From UBA6912 sp041611095 (GTDB lineage: Bacteria > Actinomycetota > Acidimicrobiia > Spongiisociales > UBA5794), in NCBI GenBank assembly GCA_041611095.1, contig JBFINP010000003.1:62001-126000 (forward strand): DNA of 64,000 bases, read 5' to 3'. The notes below the pieces were generated by a model. The model ran no database searches. It was given only the letters and a program-made list of their open reading frames with translations, and had not been told where the DNA came from. Below, piece by piece: positions 31,694 through 40,173 of the stretch; position 1 is the first letter of the stretch, and every line of letters begins with the position of its first letter. Made by a program: the position numbers and the translations under genes.

Positions 31694-31806
31694 GACTAGG
31701 GCCAGAAGTCCCTGCCATGCCCGCGTCGACTTCGGGCGGAATGTTCTGAGGGAGGGCTCGGGCCTGCGGCCGCTCGCCGTCCTCCCTCGGCTGGGCTTCG
31801 CTCGCC

Positions 31807-32256
31807 TCAGCTTGCAGCGGCTACCAGGGCTTGGGGGCAGCGACCGGTGACGCTGAGGCGGTCTGGTGGGGATTGGGCGGGATCTCGGCGTAGGATCAAA
31901 CCGGCGCCGCGTTCCCCCGCACCGGACTCGAGCAGGAGCCATTCGCCGTCGACTTGCTTCTTGGCGATCACATCGTTGCCCGTTCCGACGCAATTCAGTG
32001 CGGTGATCGTCCATCCCTCCGCCTGTGCGACTCCGGCCAGGTCGACGCTCACCTGGTTCCAGTCGCCGATCACGTCGAAGAGCTTCGTGATGGTTCCGCC
32101 GTCGCTGCTCGTGCGCCCGCCTGCAGTTCCGGGGATCTCTACCTCCAAGATCGATTCGCCGCCAAGGGGGTCTGCTGCGCCGAACCCGCTGCAGGCGCTC
32201 ACCAGCGCCGCGACGACCAGGGCACGGGAACGGATCGAGACGGACGGCCGTCGCAT
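31807..32256 (-). CDS. Small lipoprotein of unknown function
   Basis: A 149-residue protein with a basic start and lipobox VSAC (Cys about residue 22). The mature domain is short, mixed, with LNCVGTG and GRCPQAL near its ends, so one disulfide is possible. ATG at 32254-32256 is preferred because it leaves an ordinary signal peptide; an ATG 21 bases upstream is possible. The stop of the next upstream gene is 4 bases away. No family recognised. Confidence 0.75.
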   Translation of the reverse strand: MRRPSVSIRSRALVVAALVSACSGFGAADPLGGESILEVEIPGTAGGRTSSDGGTITKLFDVIGDWNQVSVDLAGVAQAEGWTITALNCVGTGNDVIAKKQVDGEWLLLESGAGERGAGLILRRDPAQSPPDRLSVTGRCPQALVAAAS

Positions 32257-32260
32257 GCGG

Positions 32261-32608
32261 TTACCGTCGCCTTCCATGGCGAGCGTCGGCCAGCACCCCG
32301 CCCGCCGAGCCGAGCACGGCAGCGATGATGCCGAACAGGAGCAACGCCCCTGCACCGGGGTCGCCGCCTCCGGCGACGCCGATCGTTGCCGTCACGACGT
32401 AGACGGTGAGCGCGGCGAGACCACCGTCGACGACCGAGCTCTGGTGGCTCAGCCGTCCGGCCACGTAGCCGGCGATGAACAGCGCCAGGTATTGGACGAA
32501 GATCAGAGCTGCGTCGCCCTCGCCCTCCGGTCCAATGACGCCGGTCAACCCGAGCACGATGAAGGTGGCGAGACCGACGCCGAGGCCGGCCATGGCGCCG
32601 AGGATCAC
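32261..32608 (-). CDS. Small membrane protein of unknown function
   Basis: About 115 residues with four hydrophobic segments spread over the whole length and a charged tail (ADARHGRRR). It may belong to the TIGR04086 or DUF3792-like small membrane proteins, but I cannot be sure. The start is doubtful: GTG at 32608 or the ATG 15 bases later, both without a strong ribosome site. It sits between the gamma-glutamylcyclotransferase-like gene and the lipoprotein gene, with 34- and 4-base gaps, so one transcript is likely. Confidence 0.65.
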   Translation of the reverse strand: MILGAMAGLGVGLATFIVLGLTGVIGPEGEGDAALIFVQYLALFIAGYVAGRLSHQSSVVDGGLAALTVYVVTATIGVAGGGDPGAGALLLFGIIAAVLGSAGGVLADARHGRRR

Positions 32609-32642
32609 GGCACCCCAGCCGGGGCGCGGTCCGGCGCCGCGA

Positions 32643-33116
32643 TCAGATGGGGGCGCGGAGATGCTCTTCCAGCCCAGCGATCCAGCCTGCGGGAAGGTTC
32701 CAGTGACGGGAGCCGTCCAGCATGAAGGTGACGTAGTCCGGGCTCGGATCGTGCGATCCGTTCGGCTCTCCGGTGTACACATGCACGGTGACTTGGTGTC
32801 GCCGACCGTTCCGGTCCATCGCCTCGATGAGTTGGGCCTCACGGTTCTCCTCCGCTTCGGCCTCGTCCAGGGCGGCGAACTCGTCCTCCGGGACGAGGAA
32901 CACCGCCCCCCAGACCGTGCTGACGTCATCGGGAGTGACCGACGGCAAACCACCCTCCCAGTCGCCGGAGTCGATTGGCCAGTCGAGCCCGTGCTGCGGC
33001 AGATGAGCGATGAATTGGAACTCGGCACCGGGACTCACCTCGGCCATCCGCGAGGGGGCGATTCGCGCGTTGTATGCGAAGTAGAGCAGAACGGCCTCCT
33101 TGCCTCGGTGGTCCAC
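32643..33116 (-). CDS. Gamma-glutamylcyclotransferase-like (AIG2/GGCT fold) protein
   Basis: A 157-residue protein of the GGCT fold. It has the substrate-loop sequence YFAYNARIAPSRM near the start, where family members have YFAYGSN, then WGAVFLVPEDEFAALDEAEAE with the likely catalytic Glu. Known members cleave gamma-glutamyl groups from peptides or amines; many homologs are untested. The listed start is GTG at 33116. A near-perfect AAGGAGG lies inside the frame and points to codon 10 (CTG at 33087-33089), which would give the usual short family N-terminus. On the minus strand a TACACT -10 lies 18 bases upstream of the GTG. Confidence 0.75.
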   Translation of the reverse strand: MDHRGKEAVLLYFAYNARIAPSRMAEVSPGAEFQFIAHLPQHGLDWPIDSGDWEGGLPSVTPDDVSTVWGAVFLVPEDEFAALDEAEAEENREAQLIEAMDRNGRRHQVTVHVYTGEPNGSHDPSPDYVTFMLDGSRHWNLPAGWIAGLEEHLRAPI

Positions 33117-33229
33117 GGCTGTAAGCGATCGGGGAGTGTAGTTGGAGACTCGCGCGTGTTCGGAGGGAACCGGAACGGCGTCGCCTGCGTCTGATTAGCA
33201 AGTGTCTCCCCACACATGGAGAGCGAATC

Positions 33230-33502
33230 GTGACCCAGACGGTGATGACCCTCGCCGAGTTCCTTCGAGCACCCATCACGCAAGAGCGTCCATGGGTGGT
33301 GTTTGCAGCCTGTCGAGAAGCCGATCCCGACCTGTTCTTTCCCGGTTCGAAGTCCGACGAGGCCGCAGCCAAGGCGCTCTGCGCCATCTGTCCGGTGAAG
33401 GTGGAGTGTCACGAGTACTCGCTGGAGGCCCGGGAGAGCTTCGGTGTGTGGGGCGGCCTGAACGAGAAGCAGCGCCGTCTCGCCCTGCGTCGCAGCGCCT
33501 GA
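33230..33502 (+). CDS. WhiB-family iron-sulfur transcription regulator
   Basis: A 90-residue Wbl protein, confined to actinobacteria and their phages. The four cluster-binding cysteines are Cys 28, 51, 54 and 60 (C-x22-C-x2-C-x5-C), holding a [4Fe-4S] cluster that senses O2, NO or redox state. The G-V-W-G-G turn follows at 72-76, then a basic tail (EKQRRLALRR) for DNA contact. The GTG start follows GGAGAG. It stands alone; a hairpin closes it. Which Wbl class it belongs to cannot be said from this alone. Confidence 0.95.
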   Translation: MTQTVMTLAEFLRAPITQERPWVVFAACREADPDLFFPGSKSDEAAAKALCAICPVKVECHEYSLEARESFGVWGGLNEKQRRLALRRSA

Positions 33503-33503
33503 G

Positions 33504-33527
33504 CCACGGGACGGCTGTTGCCCGTGG
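33504..33527 (+). terminator. Hairpin after whiB
   Basis: CCACGGG at 33504-33510 pairs with CCCGTGG at 33521-33527 around a 10-nt loop, directly after the whiB stop. Confidence 0.55.
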
Positions 33528-33609
33528 TCGGGATCGGCCGAAACCGGTAGCCTCGCCGGGTGCGTCGATCCACACGTCACCTGCCTGAACGTCGCCCCGG
33601 GTCGGAGAA

Positions 33610-34632
33610 TTGACCGAATTCGCGTGGCCGCACGTTCTGGGACGCGTCGTCGCCGGCGAGGCGCTCACCCGCGACGAGGCGCGTGCCGCCATGGCTGAGG
33701 TGATGAGCGGCAACGCCGAGGAGGCCCAGATCGCGGCGCTGGTGACGGCATTGCGGGCGAAGGGCGAGACCAGTGAAGAGATCACCGGGATGGTGCAGGC
33801 CATGCTCGACGCCGCGGTGACCGTCGATGTCGGCGACGAGGTCGTGGATCTCGTGGGGACGGGCGGGGACCGCTCGGGGACGTTCAACATCTCGACGACC
33901 GCGGCCTTCATCGCTGCCGGGGCCGGAGTGAAGATCGCCAAGCATGGCAACCGTGCCGCCTCGTCACGAACCGGCTCGGCGGATCTGCTCGAAGCGCTCG
34001 GCATCGACATCGAATTGAAACCGGAGGCGACCGTCGAGATGATCCGTACGCTCGGCTTCGGTTTCTTCTTCGCTCCCATGTATCACCCGGCTATGCGCCA
34101 TGCCGCCCCGGTTCGCCGCAGTCTCGGGTTCCGGACGGTCTTCAACGTGCTCGGTCCGTTGTGCAACCCGGCTCGGGCGACCCGGTACGCCGTGGGTGTC
34201 GCCGACCCCGAGCTCGCCCCCCGGATGATCGAGGTGCTGCGGAACACCGGCGCCGACATGGCCTTCGTGTTTCACGGCGAGGACGGGCTCGACGAGCTCA
34301 CGACCACGTGTCCCTCCTACATCTACCGACTTCTCGACGGGGAGATAACCCACGCGGAGTTCACGCCGGAGGATTTCGGCGTGGCGCGGGCTGCGCCCGA
34401 GGATCTGCTCGGAGGCGACGTCGAGACGAACCGAGACATCACGCTGGGGATCTTGCGCGGCGAACCCGGCCCGAAGCGGGACATCGCCCTCGTCAACGCG
34501 GCGCCCGCCATCGCCGCCGCTGGCCTCGCCGACGGCTTCACCGAGGCGATGCAGCTCGCCATCCAGGCCCTCGATTCGGGTGAGGCCCTCGCCGTCTTGG
34601 ACCGGGCGGTCGCCTTCTCGCACGGAGGCTGA
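33610..34632 (+). CDS. trpD: Anthranilate phosphoribosyltransferase
   Basis: A 340-residue TrpD, which joins anthranilate and PRPP in tryptophan synthesis. The PRPP/Mg loop GTGGDRSGTFNISTT is near residue 84, KHGNRAASSRTGSADLLEALG follows near 107, and FFFAPMYHPAMRHAAPVRRSLGFRTVFN is the anthranilate-site region. It starts with TTG after GGAG. No other trp gene is in the window. The next gene begins at the base after its stop, so the ligase is co-transcribed. Confidence 0.96.
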   Translation: MTEFAWPHVLGRVVAGEALTRDEARAAMAEVMSGNAEEAQIAALVTALRAKGETSEEITGMVQAMLDAAVTVDVGDEVVDLVGTGGDRSGTFNISTTAAFIAAGAGVKIAKHGNRAASSRTGSADLLEALGIDIELKPEATVEMIRTLGFGFFFAPMYHPAMRHAAPVRRSLGFRTVFNVLGPLCNPARATRYAVGVADPELAPRMIEVLRNTGADMAFVFHGEDGLDELTTTCPSYIYRLLDGEITHAEFTPEDFGVARAAPEDLLGGDVETNRDITLGILRGEPGPKRDIALVNAAPAIAAAGLADGFTEAMQLAIQALDSGEALAVLDRAVAFSHGG

Positions 34633-36327
34633 GTGGTCGCCACCCCCTGGCGTGCGTTGTACCCGCCGGGCGTCCCGCCCGACGTCGAGTGGCCCCGAGT
34701 GCGCCTCGACGAGCTCTTGTCTGCAACGGCGTCGGCAATGCCCGGTCATGCGGCTCTCGTGTTCTTCGACCGGCAGGTCACCTACGCCGAGCTGGAGCGG
34801 GAGGTCGATCGTATGGCACGGGCGCTCGGTGACCTGGGCCTGGCGGAGGGCGACCGCGTCTCGGTGATGCTCCCCAACTGCCCCCAGCTCGTCATCGCCT
34901 ACGAGGCGGTTTGGCGCTGTGGAGCGGTGATAGTGCCGACCAACCCTCTCTACACACCCGCCGAGTTCGAGCACCAGGCCACGGACGCGGGATCGCGCAT
35001 CGCCATCGTGCTCTCCAACATGTACGAGCGTGTCGCCACGGTCCGTGACCACACGCTCCTCGAGCACGTCGTGGTTGCGAACATCAAGGACTACTTCAAG
35101 GGTCCGATGAAGGCGCTCTTCACCATGTTGCGAGAGAAGCGCGACGGGCACCGGGTCGACCTGCCCGACGACGGGCGCACGCACCGATGGAGTGAGGTCA
35201 TCGCCGCCGCGGCGGGCCCTCCGCCCGTGTCAGACGTGGATTCGGCGACGACGGCGGTCCTCATGTACACAGGAGGAACCACAGGCGTGCCCAAGGCGGC
35301 GTGCCTCAGCCACGACAACCTCAACGCCAACGCTCATCAGGTGATGGCGTTCGTCCCCGAGCTTCGGAATGGCGAGGAGGTGGTGCTGAGCGCCGTGCCT
35401 CTGACCCATGCCTACGGCATCACCGTGTCCTTGAACTTGGCGGTGCTGGGCGGGTTCTCCCAGGTCCTCGTGCCCGACCCCCGGGATCTCGGGGGTCTCC
35501 TCGCTGTCATCGACGAGCAGCACCCCACCGTGTTTCCCGGCGTTCCCACGCTCTACGCGGCCATCGCACGCCATCGCCATGCCCAGAGCGGCAGGTACGA
35601 CGTGTCGTCGATCTCCTACTGCATCTCGGGCGCGGCTCCGCTGCCGGCGGACGTCCACCGTGCGTTCACAGAGGTCACCGGTGCACGTCTCGTCGAGGGC
35701 TACGGCTTGTCGGAGGCCTCGCCGGTGACGCACTGCAACCCGATCGACGACGAGTCGGTGGGATCGATCGGCGTGCCGCTGCCCGGGACCGTCGCCAAGG
35801 TCGTCGACCAGGAAACCGAGTCACGGGAGGTCCTCGTTGGAGATGCGGGGGTGCTGTGCGTCTCCGGCCCTCAGGTCATGTCCGGTTATTGGAACCAGCC
35901 GGCGGAGACGGCGGCGACGTTGCGAACCCACGATGACGGTGTGACCTGGCTGCACACCGGCGATGTCGCGGTGATGGACGAACAGGGAAGGTTCGTCATC
36001 GTCGACCGCAAGAAGGACATGATCCTCGGCTCAGGGGGATTCAACGTCTATCCCCGTGAGGTCGAGGACGTCCTCTACACCCACCCGGCCGTGGCCGCCG
36101 CCGGAGTGATCGGAGTGCCGCCGGGCGAGGCCAACCAGCGGGTCAAGGCGTTCGTGGTGCTCGTCCCGGGTGCGCATGCGACCGCCGACGAGCTCGTGGA
36201 GCATTGTCGGGACCGGCTTGCCCGGTACAAGGTCCCACGCCAGATCGAGTTCCGAGACGAGCTGCCGACGTCGTTCGTCGGCAAGGTGCTCCGTCGCAAG
36301 CTGGTGGACGAGCCCACAGACTCGTGA
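34633..36327 (+). CDS. Long-chain acyl-CoA ligase-like AMP-binding enzyme
   Basis: A 564-residue ANL-superfamily adenylate-forming enzyme. P-loop YTGGTTGVPKA near residue 213, A5 motif YGLSEASPVTH near 357, TGD at about 441 and the hinge/A10 region DRKKDMILGSGGFNVYPREVEDVL are all present, as is the C-terminal lysine in PTSFVGKVLRRKL. The layout fits fatty-acyl-CoA synthetases. A short extra segment (DYFKGPMKALFTMLREK) after residue 155 is like that seen in bacterial FadD. It starts with GTG after GGAGG. Confidence 0.92.
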   Translation: MVATPWRALYPPGVPPDVEWPRVRLDELLSATASAMPGHAALVFFDRQVTYAELEREVDRMARALGDLGLAEGDRVSVMLPNCPQLVIAYEAVWRCGAVIVPTNPLYTPAEFEHQATDAGSRIAIVLSNMYERVATVRDHTLLEHVVVANIKDYFKGPMKALFTMLREKRDGHRVDLPDDGRTHRWSEVIAAAAGPPPVSDVDSATTAVLMYTGGTTGVPKAACLSHDNLNANAHQVMAFVPELRNGEEVVLSAVPLTHAYGITVSLNLAVLGGFSQVLVPDPRDLGGLLAVIDEQHPTVFPGVPTLYAAIARHRHAQSGRYDVSSISYCISGAAPLPADVHRAFTEVTGARLVEGYGLSEASPVTHCNPIDDESVGSIGVPLPGTVAKVVDQETESREVLVGDAGVLCVSGPQVMSGYWNQPAETAATLRTHDDGVTWLHTGDVAVMDEQGRFVIVDRKKDMILGSGGFNVYPREVEDVLYTHPAVAAAGVIGVPPGEANQRVKAFVVLVPGAHATADELVEHCRDRLARYKVPRQIEFRDELPTSFVGKVLRRKLVDEPTDS

Positions 36328-36354
36328 ACAATCGGTGAAACCGCCGCGCTGGGG

Positions 36355-36383
36355 TTCCGACAGTCCCGGCCGACGGTTAAGGT
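36355..36383 (+). promoter_or_regulatory. Possible promoter of the selenoprotein gene
   Basis: TTCCGA at 36355-36360, 17 bp, then TAAGGT at 36378-36383; the ATG is 9 bases further on. The -35 is weak, and the near-leaderless spacing resembles other genes in the window. Confidence 0.35.
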
Positions 36384-36392
36384 CGTGGCTCG

Positions 36393-37028
36393 ATGAAGAG
36401 GTTGTCGTTGCTCCTGATCGCGCTCGCGCTCGCCGCCGCGGCGTGCGGTGGCGCCTCGTCGACCACCGAGGTCGACGATGGTGCGACGGCGACGCCGAGC
36501 GTTCCGGCGCCGGCTACGACCGCCGCCGAAGCGCCCGGCACGGCTGTCGCCGAGGAGGCCGATTCGGCAACCACGACGGTCGACGGCGACGCCGGAAGCG
36601 TCGCCCCCGAGCTCGACGGCCCTCCGGCGCCCGATTTCACGCTTGCTCTCGCCGACGGGGGCGAGTTCGTGTTGAGCGCCGAGCAGAAGCCGGTGTATCT
36701 GGTCTTCTGGGCAGAGTGGTGATCGACCTGTCGGCGGGAGTTGCCCGTCGTCGCTGAAGTCGCCGAGGACTACGGCGACCAGGTCGTCTTCCTGGGCGTC
36801 GCCGGCCGCGCCGAGCTCGACCGCACGGCGGCCCGGGCCGATGAGCTCTTCCAGGATCGGCTGCTGTGGGGCCTCGACGACTCGATCTGGGACCTCTACG
36901 GCGTGCCCTACCAGCCGGTGACCTTCCTCATCACAGGGAACGACGTGATCGTCGACGGGTGGCCCGGCATCATGGAGGAGGCCGAGTTGCGCAGCCGCAT
37001 CGACACCTTGCTCGAGCTCTCCGCCTGA
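36393..37028 (+). CDS. TlpA/thioredoxin-like lipoprotein with selenocysteine (TGA) at the active site
   Basis: Read through one TGA, this is a 211-residue protein: signal peptide with lipobox AAAC (Cys 18), a low-complexity Ala/Thr/Pro linker to about residue 75, then a redoxin domain. The active site reads FWAEW-U-STC-RRELP, so the TGA codon (36720-36722) is residue 110, the place of the first Cys in TlpA/ResA WCxxC sites; Cys 113 is intact. After the TGA the frame stays open for 101 codons and keeps the TlpA pattern, including the cis-proline loop YQPVTFLI. A SECIS-like hairpin follows the TGA. It would be a membrane-anchored extracytoplasmic thiol oxidoreductase. The alternative is a recent nonsense mutation or sequence error (TGC to TGA). 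Confidence 0.85.
36720..36750 (+). promoter_or_regulatory. TGA (Sec) codon with bacterial SECIS-like hairpin
   Basis: TGA at 36720-36722 is followed after 10 nt by GGCGGG (36733-36738), a 5-nt loop AGTTG (36739-36743) and CCCGTC (36744-36749). All six pairs form, one being G-U, and a C-G pair (36732/36750) extends the stem to seven. The loop begins 16 nt after the TGA and has G as its second base. Both agree with published rules for bacterial SECIS elements (loop 16-37 nt from the UGA, G within its first two bases). SelB binding is inferred. Confidence 0.7.
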
Positions 37029-37123
37029 CGCACGGCGGCCCTCCCGTCGCGATCGTCGGCTTCCTCGCCACGGGCCACTAGCGTCCCCTTCGTCGGGAAC
37101 CCGACCGACTGATCGGGCGTCTC

Positions 37124-39238
37124 ATGGGTGTGCGAATGTCAGCTCGGCTCTTGGTTGCGGCGCTGCTCGTCGGAGTCGGCGCCTCCTCCGCGTTGGCGGC
37201 CGAGGAGCCGGCGCCGGCCGCCGGCGGTCCGGTGACGATGTCGGTGTCGGTGGGCCTGTCCGGCTACGTCGATCCCGAGCGACCCCTGCGCGTGGCCGTG
37301 GAGCTCAGCGCCAGCTCCCTGGTCGTGGGCACGCTGGAACTCGACTTCGGCGGGCGAGTCACGACGGCGGTCGAAGTGCCCGCCGGGAGCGTGAAACGCT
37401 ACGAGTTGGAGGGTCCGCCCCCGCTCACCCGACGGCAGCTCACGGTTCGCCTCACCTCCGAAGATGGCGCCGAGATGGCATCGGAGGCCATCCGGCTGCA
37501 AGTACCCGCCGACGAGATGCTCGTCGGCATGCTCGATGCCGGTGCGCTCGAGACTGCGTTGCGCTCGGCACGTTCGACTCCCTTGCAACGCGAGGTCAGC
37601 CCCATCGGAGTCACCCCGTCGGACGCGTCGGCCCTGGCGCCGTTGAGCTACGCCATCGTCGGGCCCGGTGGGCTCGGCGGCTTCGATGCCGCTGCCATCG
37701 GAGCTCTGGTCCAATGGGTCGAGGAAGGGGGACGCATCTACGGTACGGCAGCCGATATCGGCCGGTTGGACATCGAGGGTGCGTCGCAAGCCCTCGGCTC
37801 GACCGGGCTGCTCGTCACACGAGTGGGGGCCGGCGAAGTCGGTGTGCTGGATCGACCGGATGACCTCTCGGTGGACACCTGGAGCGCGATCTTGCGAGAT
37901 CGACCCGGAGCGACCCGAATCGTCGACCAGTCGCGCCAGGATTCCTCGCTGGCCCTGGTCTCGGCAGCCTCCGCTGGCCAGGATGCATCGGTTCCTGCAT
38001 TGCCGTGGCTCTTGTTCGGCATCGTGCTCTTCATCCTGCTGGTGGGACCCGTCAACTTCCTGGTACTGCGCTCGATGAACCGCCCAGAGTGGGCGTGGGT
38101 CACGGTGCCGCTGCTCAGCGTCGGGTTCCTCGTGGCCTTCTGGATGGTGGGGCGGTCGCAACTGCCCGACTTCTCGGCGACTCATGCGCTCGTCACGATC
38201 GACAACGGCGGCCAGACATCGAGCCGGGCAGGCGTGGTCGTTCAGGTCGAGTCGGCGGGGGACCACGTCATGGCGCTCGAGGAGGGATGGCGCGCTTTCC
38301 CGTCGGCCAGGTCGATAGGGGGCGGCGTGGTGTCCGGGGACGTGGGCGACGCCGGCGTGGAGTTCACGCTCGAGGATCTCGGCGTCGGCACCGTCGAGCT
38401 GGCCTGGGACGACGAGGAGGTGGCGCTCGACGCCGCCGTGGAGACGACCACGCTGGTCTCGGGCACGAACGCCCTCGAGGTCACCGTGACGAACCGCTCG
38501 CCGTGGACGCTGTGGGCCTGGGGCGCAGTCGTCAACGGTGTCGGCTTCAACGGTACGGGGTCGCTGGCTCCGGGCGCCTCGGGCACGGTGACCGTACGTA
38601 GCTCCTTCAGCCGGGTCGCTTACGAGCCGGTGATCTCCGAAGCCGTCGCCCGACGCCCGTTCGACGCCGACAACCCGGCAGGGACCTACAACGTGGTCTA
38701 CCCGCTCGCCACCTTCGCCGAGAGCGAGGCTCCCGCACTGCGCGACCGCGGCGCCTATGTGTTCGGTCTCACCGATGAAAGGGACTTGGACGTCCAGATG
38801 GATGGCCGCACCGCACCGGCGCCGGGGACGGCCCTGTTCGTCAAGCGCTTCCGATTGCCCGAGACGGCAGCCGCGGCACTCGGCGGGGTGCGTCCCGAGG
38901 TGCTGTCGGTGGTAGGGGCGTCGAGCGTCGAACGTTACGGGGACGAGATCTACGCCTACGGCGCCGATGAGCTGTATTTCCTCTACGAGGTGCCGGCGGC
39001 TGCGCCGAGCCGGGCCGAGATCAATCCATCATTCACGGCTCTCGATGACGTTGCCGTTTTCGACTGGGCCGCCGGGGAGTTCTCGAGGTTCGAGTGGGGC
39101 CAGGCGTTCACGGTGGACGACGTGGCCTCGGCGAGCGGCGAGATCGTCATCCGGGCCCGGGTCCCGGCCGACTCCGAGCGCTTCTTCGACGAGTCGATCA
39201 CGTTGGGACGGTTCGCCCTGAGGTGGGTTGACGCATGA
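37124..39238 (+). CDS. Large exported/membrane protein heading the MoxR-vWA operon
   Basis: A 704-residue protein. A signal peptide (residues 5-26, ASSALA cleavage) precedes a beta-rich outer domain to about residue 285. Two membrane helices follow (about 291-314 and 322-343), then a second beta-rich outer domain with Ig-like text (NALEVTVTNRSPWTLWAWGAVVNG). The GPGGLGGFDAAAIGALVQWVEEGGRIYG block near residue 180 resembles the DUF4350/GATase1-like domain of such loci. Start ATG at 37124 or 37136. Its stop overlaps the ATPase gene by 4 bases, tying it to the ABC exporter. No catalytic motif is seen. Confidence 0.82.
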   Translation: MGVRMSARLLVAALLVGVGASSALAAEEPAPAAGGPVTMSVSVGLSGYVDPERPLRVAVELSASSLVVGTLELDFGGRVTTAVEVPAGSVKRYELEGPPPLTRRQLTVRLTSEDGAEMASEAIRLQVPADEMLVGMLDAGALETALRSARSTPLQREVSPIGVTPSDASALAPLSYAIVGPGGLGGFDAAAIGALVQWVEEGGRIYGTAADIGRLDIEGASQALGSTGLLVTRVGAGEVGVLDRPDDLSVDTWSAILRDRPGATRIVDQSRQDSSLALVSAASAGQDASVPALPWLLFGIVLFILLVGPVNFLVLRSMNRPEWAWVTVPLLSVGFLVAFWMVGRSQLPDFSATHALVTIDNGGQTSSRAGVVVQVESAGDHVMALEEGWRAFPSARSIGGGVVSGDVGDAGVEFTLEDLGVGTVELAWDDEEVALDAAVETTTLVSGTNALEVTVTNRSPWTLWAWGAVVNGVGFNGTGSLAPGASGTVTVRSSFSRVAYEPVISEAVARRPFDADNPAGTYNVVYPLATFAESEAPALRDRGAYVFGLTDERDLDVQMDGRTAPAPGTALFVKRFRLPETAAAALGGVRPEVLSVVGASSVERYGDEIYAYGADELYFLYEVPAAAPSRAEINPSFTALDDVAVFDWAAGEFSRFEWGQAFTVDDVASASGEIVIRARVPADSERFFDESITLGRFALRWVDA

Positions 39239-40173
39239 TCGTGGAGTTTGCCTCGGTGGAGAAGCGGTATGGGAAGGTGCACGCGCTTCGGGATGCGGAC
39301 CTCGCCGTCCCGGAGGGCTCCGTGCTCGGCCTCATCGGGCCGAACGGCGCCGGCAAGACCACCTCGATGCTCATCATGACCTCACTGCTCGATCGCGACG
39401 GCGGGCGAGTTCGCATCGGGGGGATAGACCCGCAGCGCGATGCGAAGGCGGTGCGTCGGCACGTCGGCTACATGCCCGACTTCTTCGGTGTCTACGAGGG
39501 CATCCGGACCCGCGAGTACTTGGACTTCTTTGCCGCGACGCAACGGATCCGCCCTGCGGCGCGCCCCGCCGTCGTCGCCGACCTGCTGGCACTGGTCGAT
39601 CTGGAGAGCAAGGCCGACGCCGACGTGAACACTCTGTCGCGGGGCATGAAACAGCGCCTCTCGCTCGCCCGGGCATTGATCCACGACCCCGAGCTGCTCG
39701 TGCTCGACGAGCCGGCTTCCGGCCTCGACCCCCGCGCCCGCGTCGAGTTGCGCGAGCTGATCTCCGAGCTCCATCGCATGGGCCGCACGATCGTCATCTC
39801 TTCGCACATCCTCTCCGAGCTGGAGGGTATCTGCACGCACCTCGCCGTCGTCGATCACGGGCGGATCCTCGCTCAAGGGAGTATGGATGAGATCCGCCAG
39901 CGGCTCTATGCCGGGAGGCGGGTGACGGCACGGATCGGTGGCGACCGCATCCTTGATGCCGAGGTGCTACTGCGGGATCATCCAGTGGTGACGGCGGTCG
40001 AGGTGGAGCGCAGCGTCGTCAGGGTTCACTTCGAGGGTGGCGACGACGTGTCGGCCGCACTCGTGTCGTCGCTCGTCGCCCACGACATCCCCGTCGTCGA
40101 GTGGCGCGTCGAGGGCGCCGGCCTCGAAGACCTCTTCCTCCAGCTGACCGCAAACCAGGAGCCGTCCCAATGA
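39235..40173 (+). CDS. ABC exporter ATPase (ABC-2 type, CcmA/NatA-like)
   Basis: A 312-residue single ATPase domain with Walker A GPNGAGKT (residues 33-40), Q-loop YMPDFFGVY, signature LSRGMKQR, Walker B LLVLDEPASGLDP and switch H in VISSHILSELE. The signature has Arg for Gly, which is common in this exporter family. A C-terminal beta domain of about 90 residues follows. It works with the ABC-2 permease encoded next (overlap ATGA). Confidence 0.93.
   Translation: MIVEFASVEKRYGKVHALRDADLAVPEGSVLGLIGPNGAGKTTSMLIMTSLLDRDGGRVRIGGIDPQRDAKAVRRHVGYMPDFFGVYEGIRTREYLDFFAATQRIRPAARPAVVADLLALVDLESKADADVNTLSRGMKQRLSLARALIHDPELLVLDEPASGLDPRARVELRELISELHRMGRTIVISSHILSELEGICTHLAVVDHGRILAQGSMDEIRQRLYAGRRVTARIGGDRILDAEVLLRDHPVVTAVEVERSVVRVHFEGGDDVSAALVSSLVAHDIPVVEWRVEGAGLEDLFLQLTANQEPSQ

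Noticed and set aside
36393..36722. Pseudogene call for the TGA-interrupted TlpA-like gene
   Set aside because: The stop is TGA and falls exactly on the catalytic Cys codon. The rest of the frame is intact with the cis-Pro loop, and a SECIS-like hairpin follows, so selenocysteine is the better reading. It is kept as the alternative.
36741..37028. Separate short gene starting at TTG 36741
   Set aside because: It would lack the first strand and the active site of the redoxin fold and has no ribosome site; it is the continuation of the upstream frame through the TGA.
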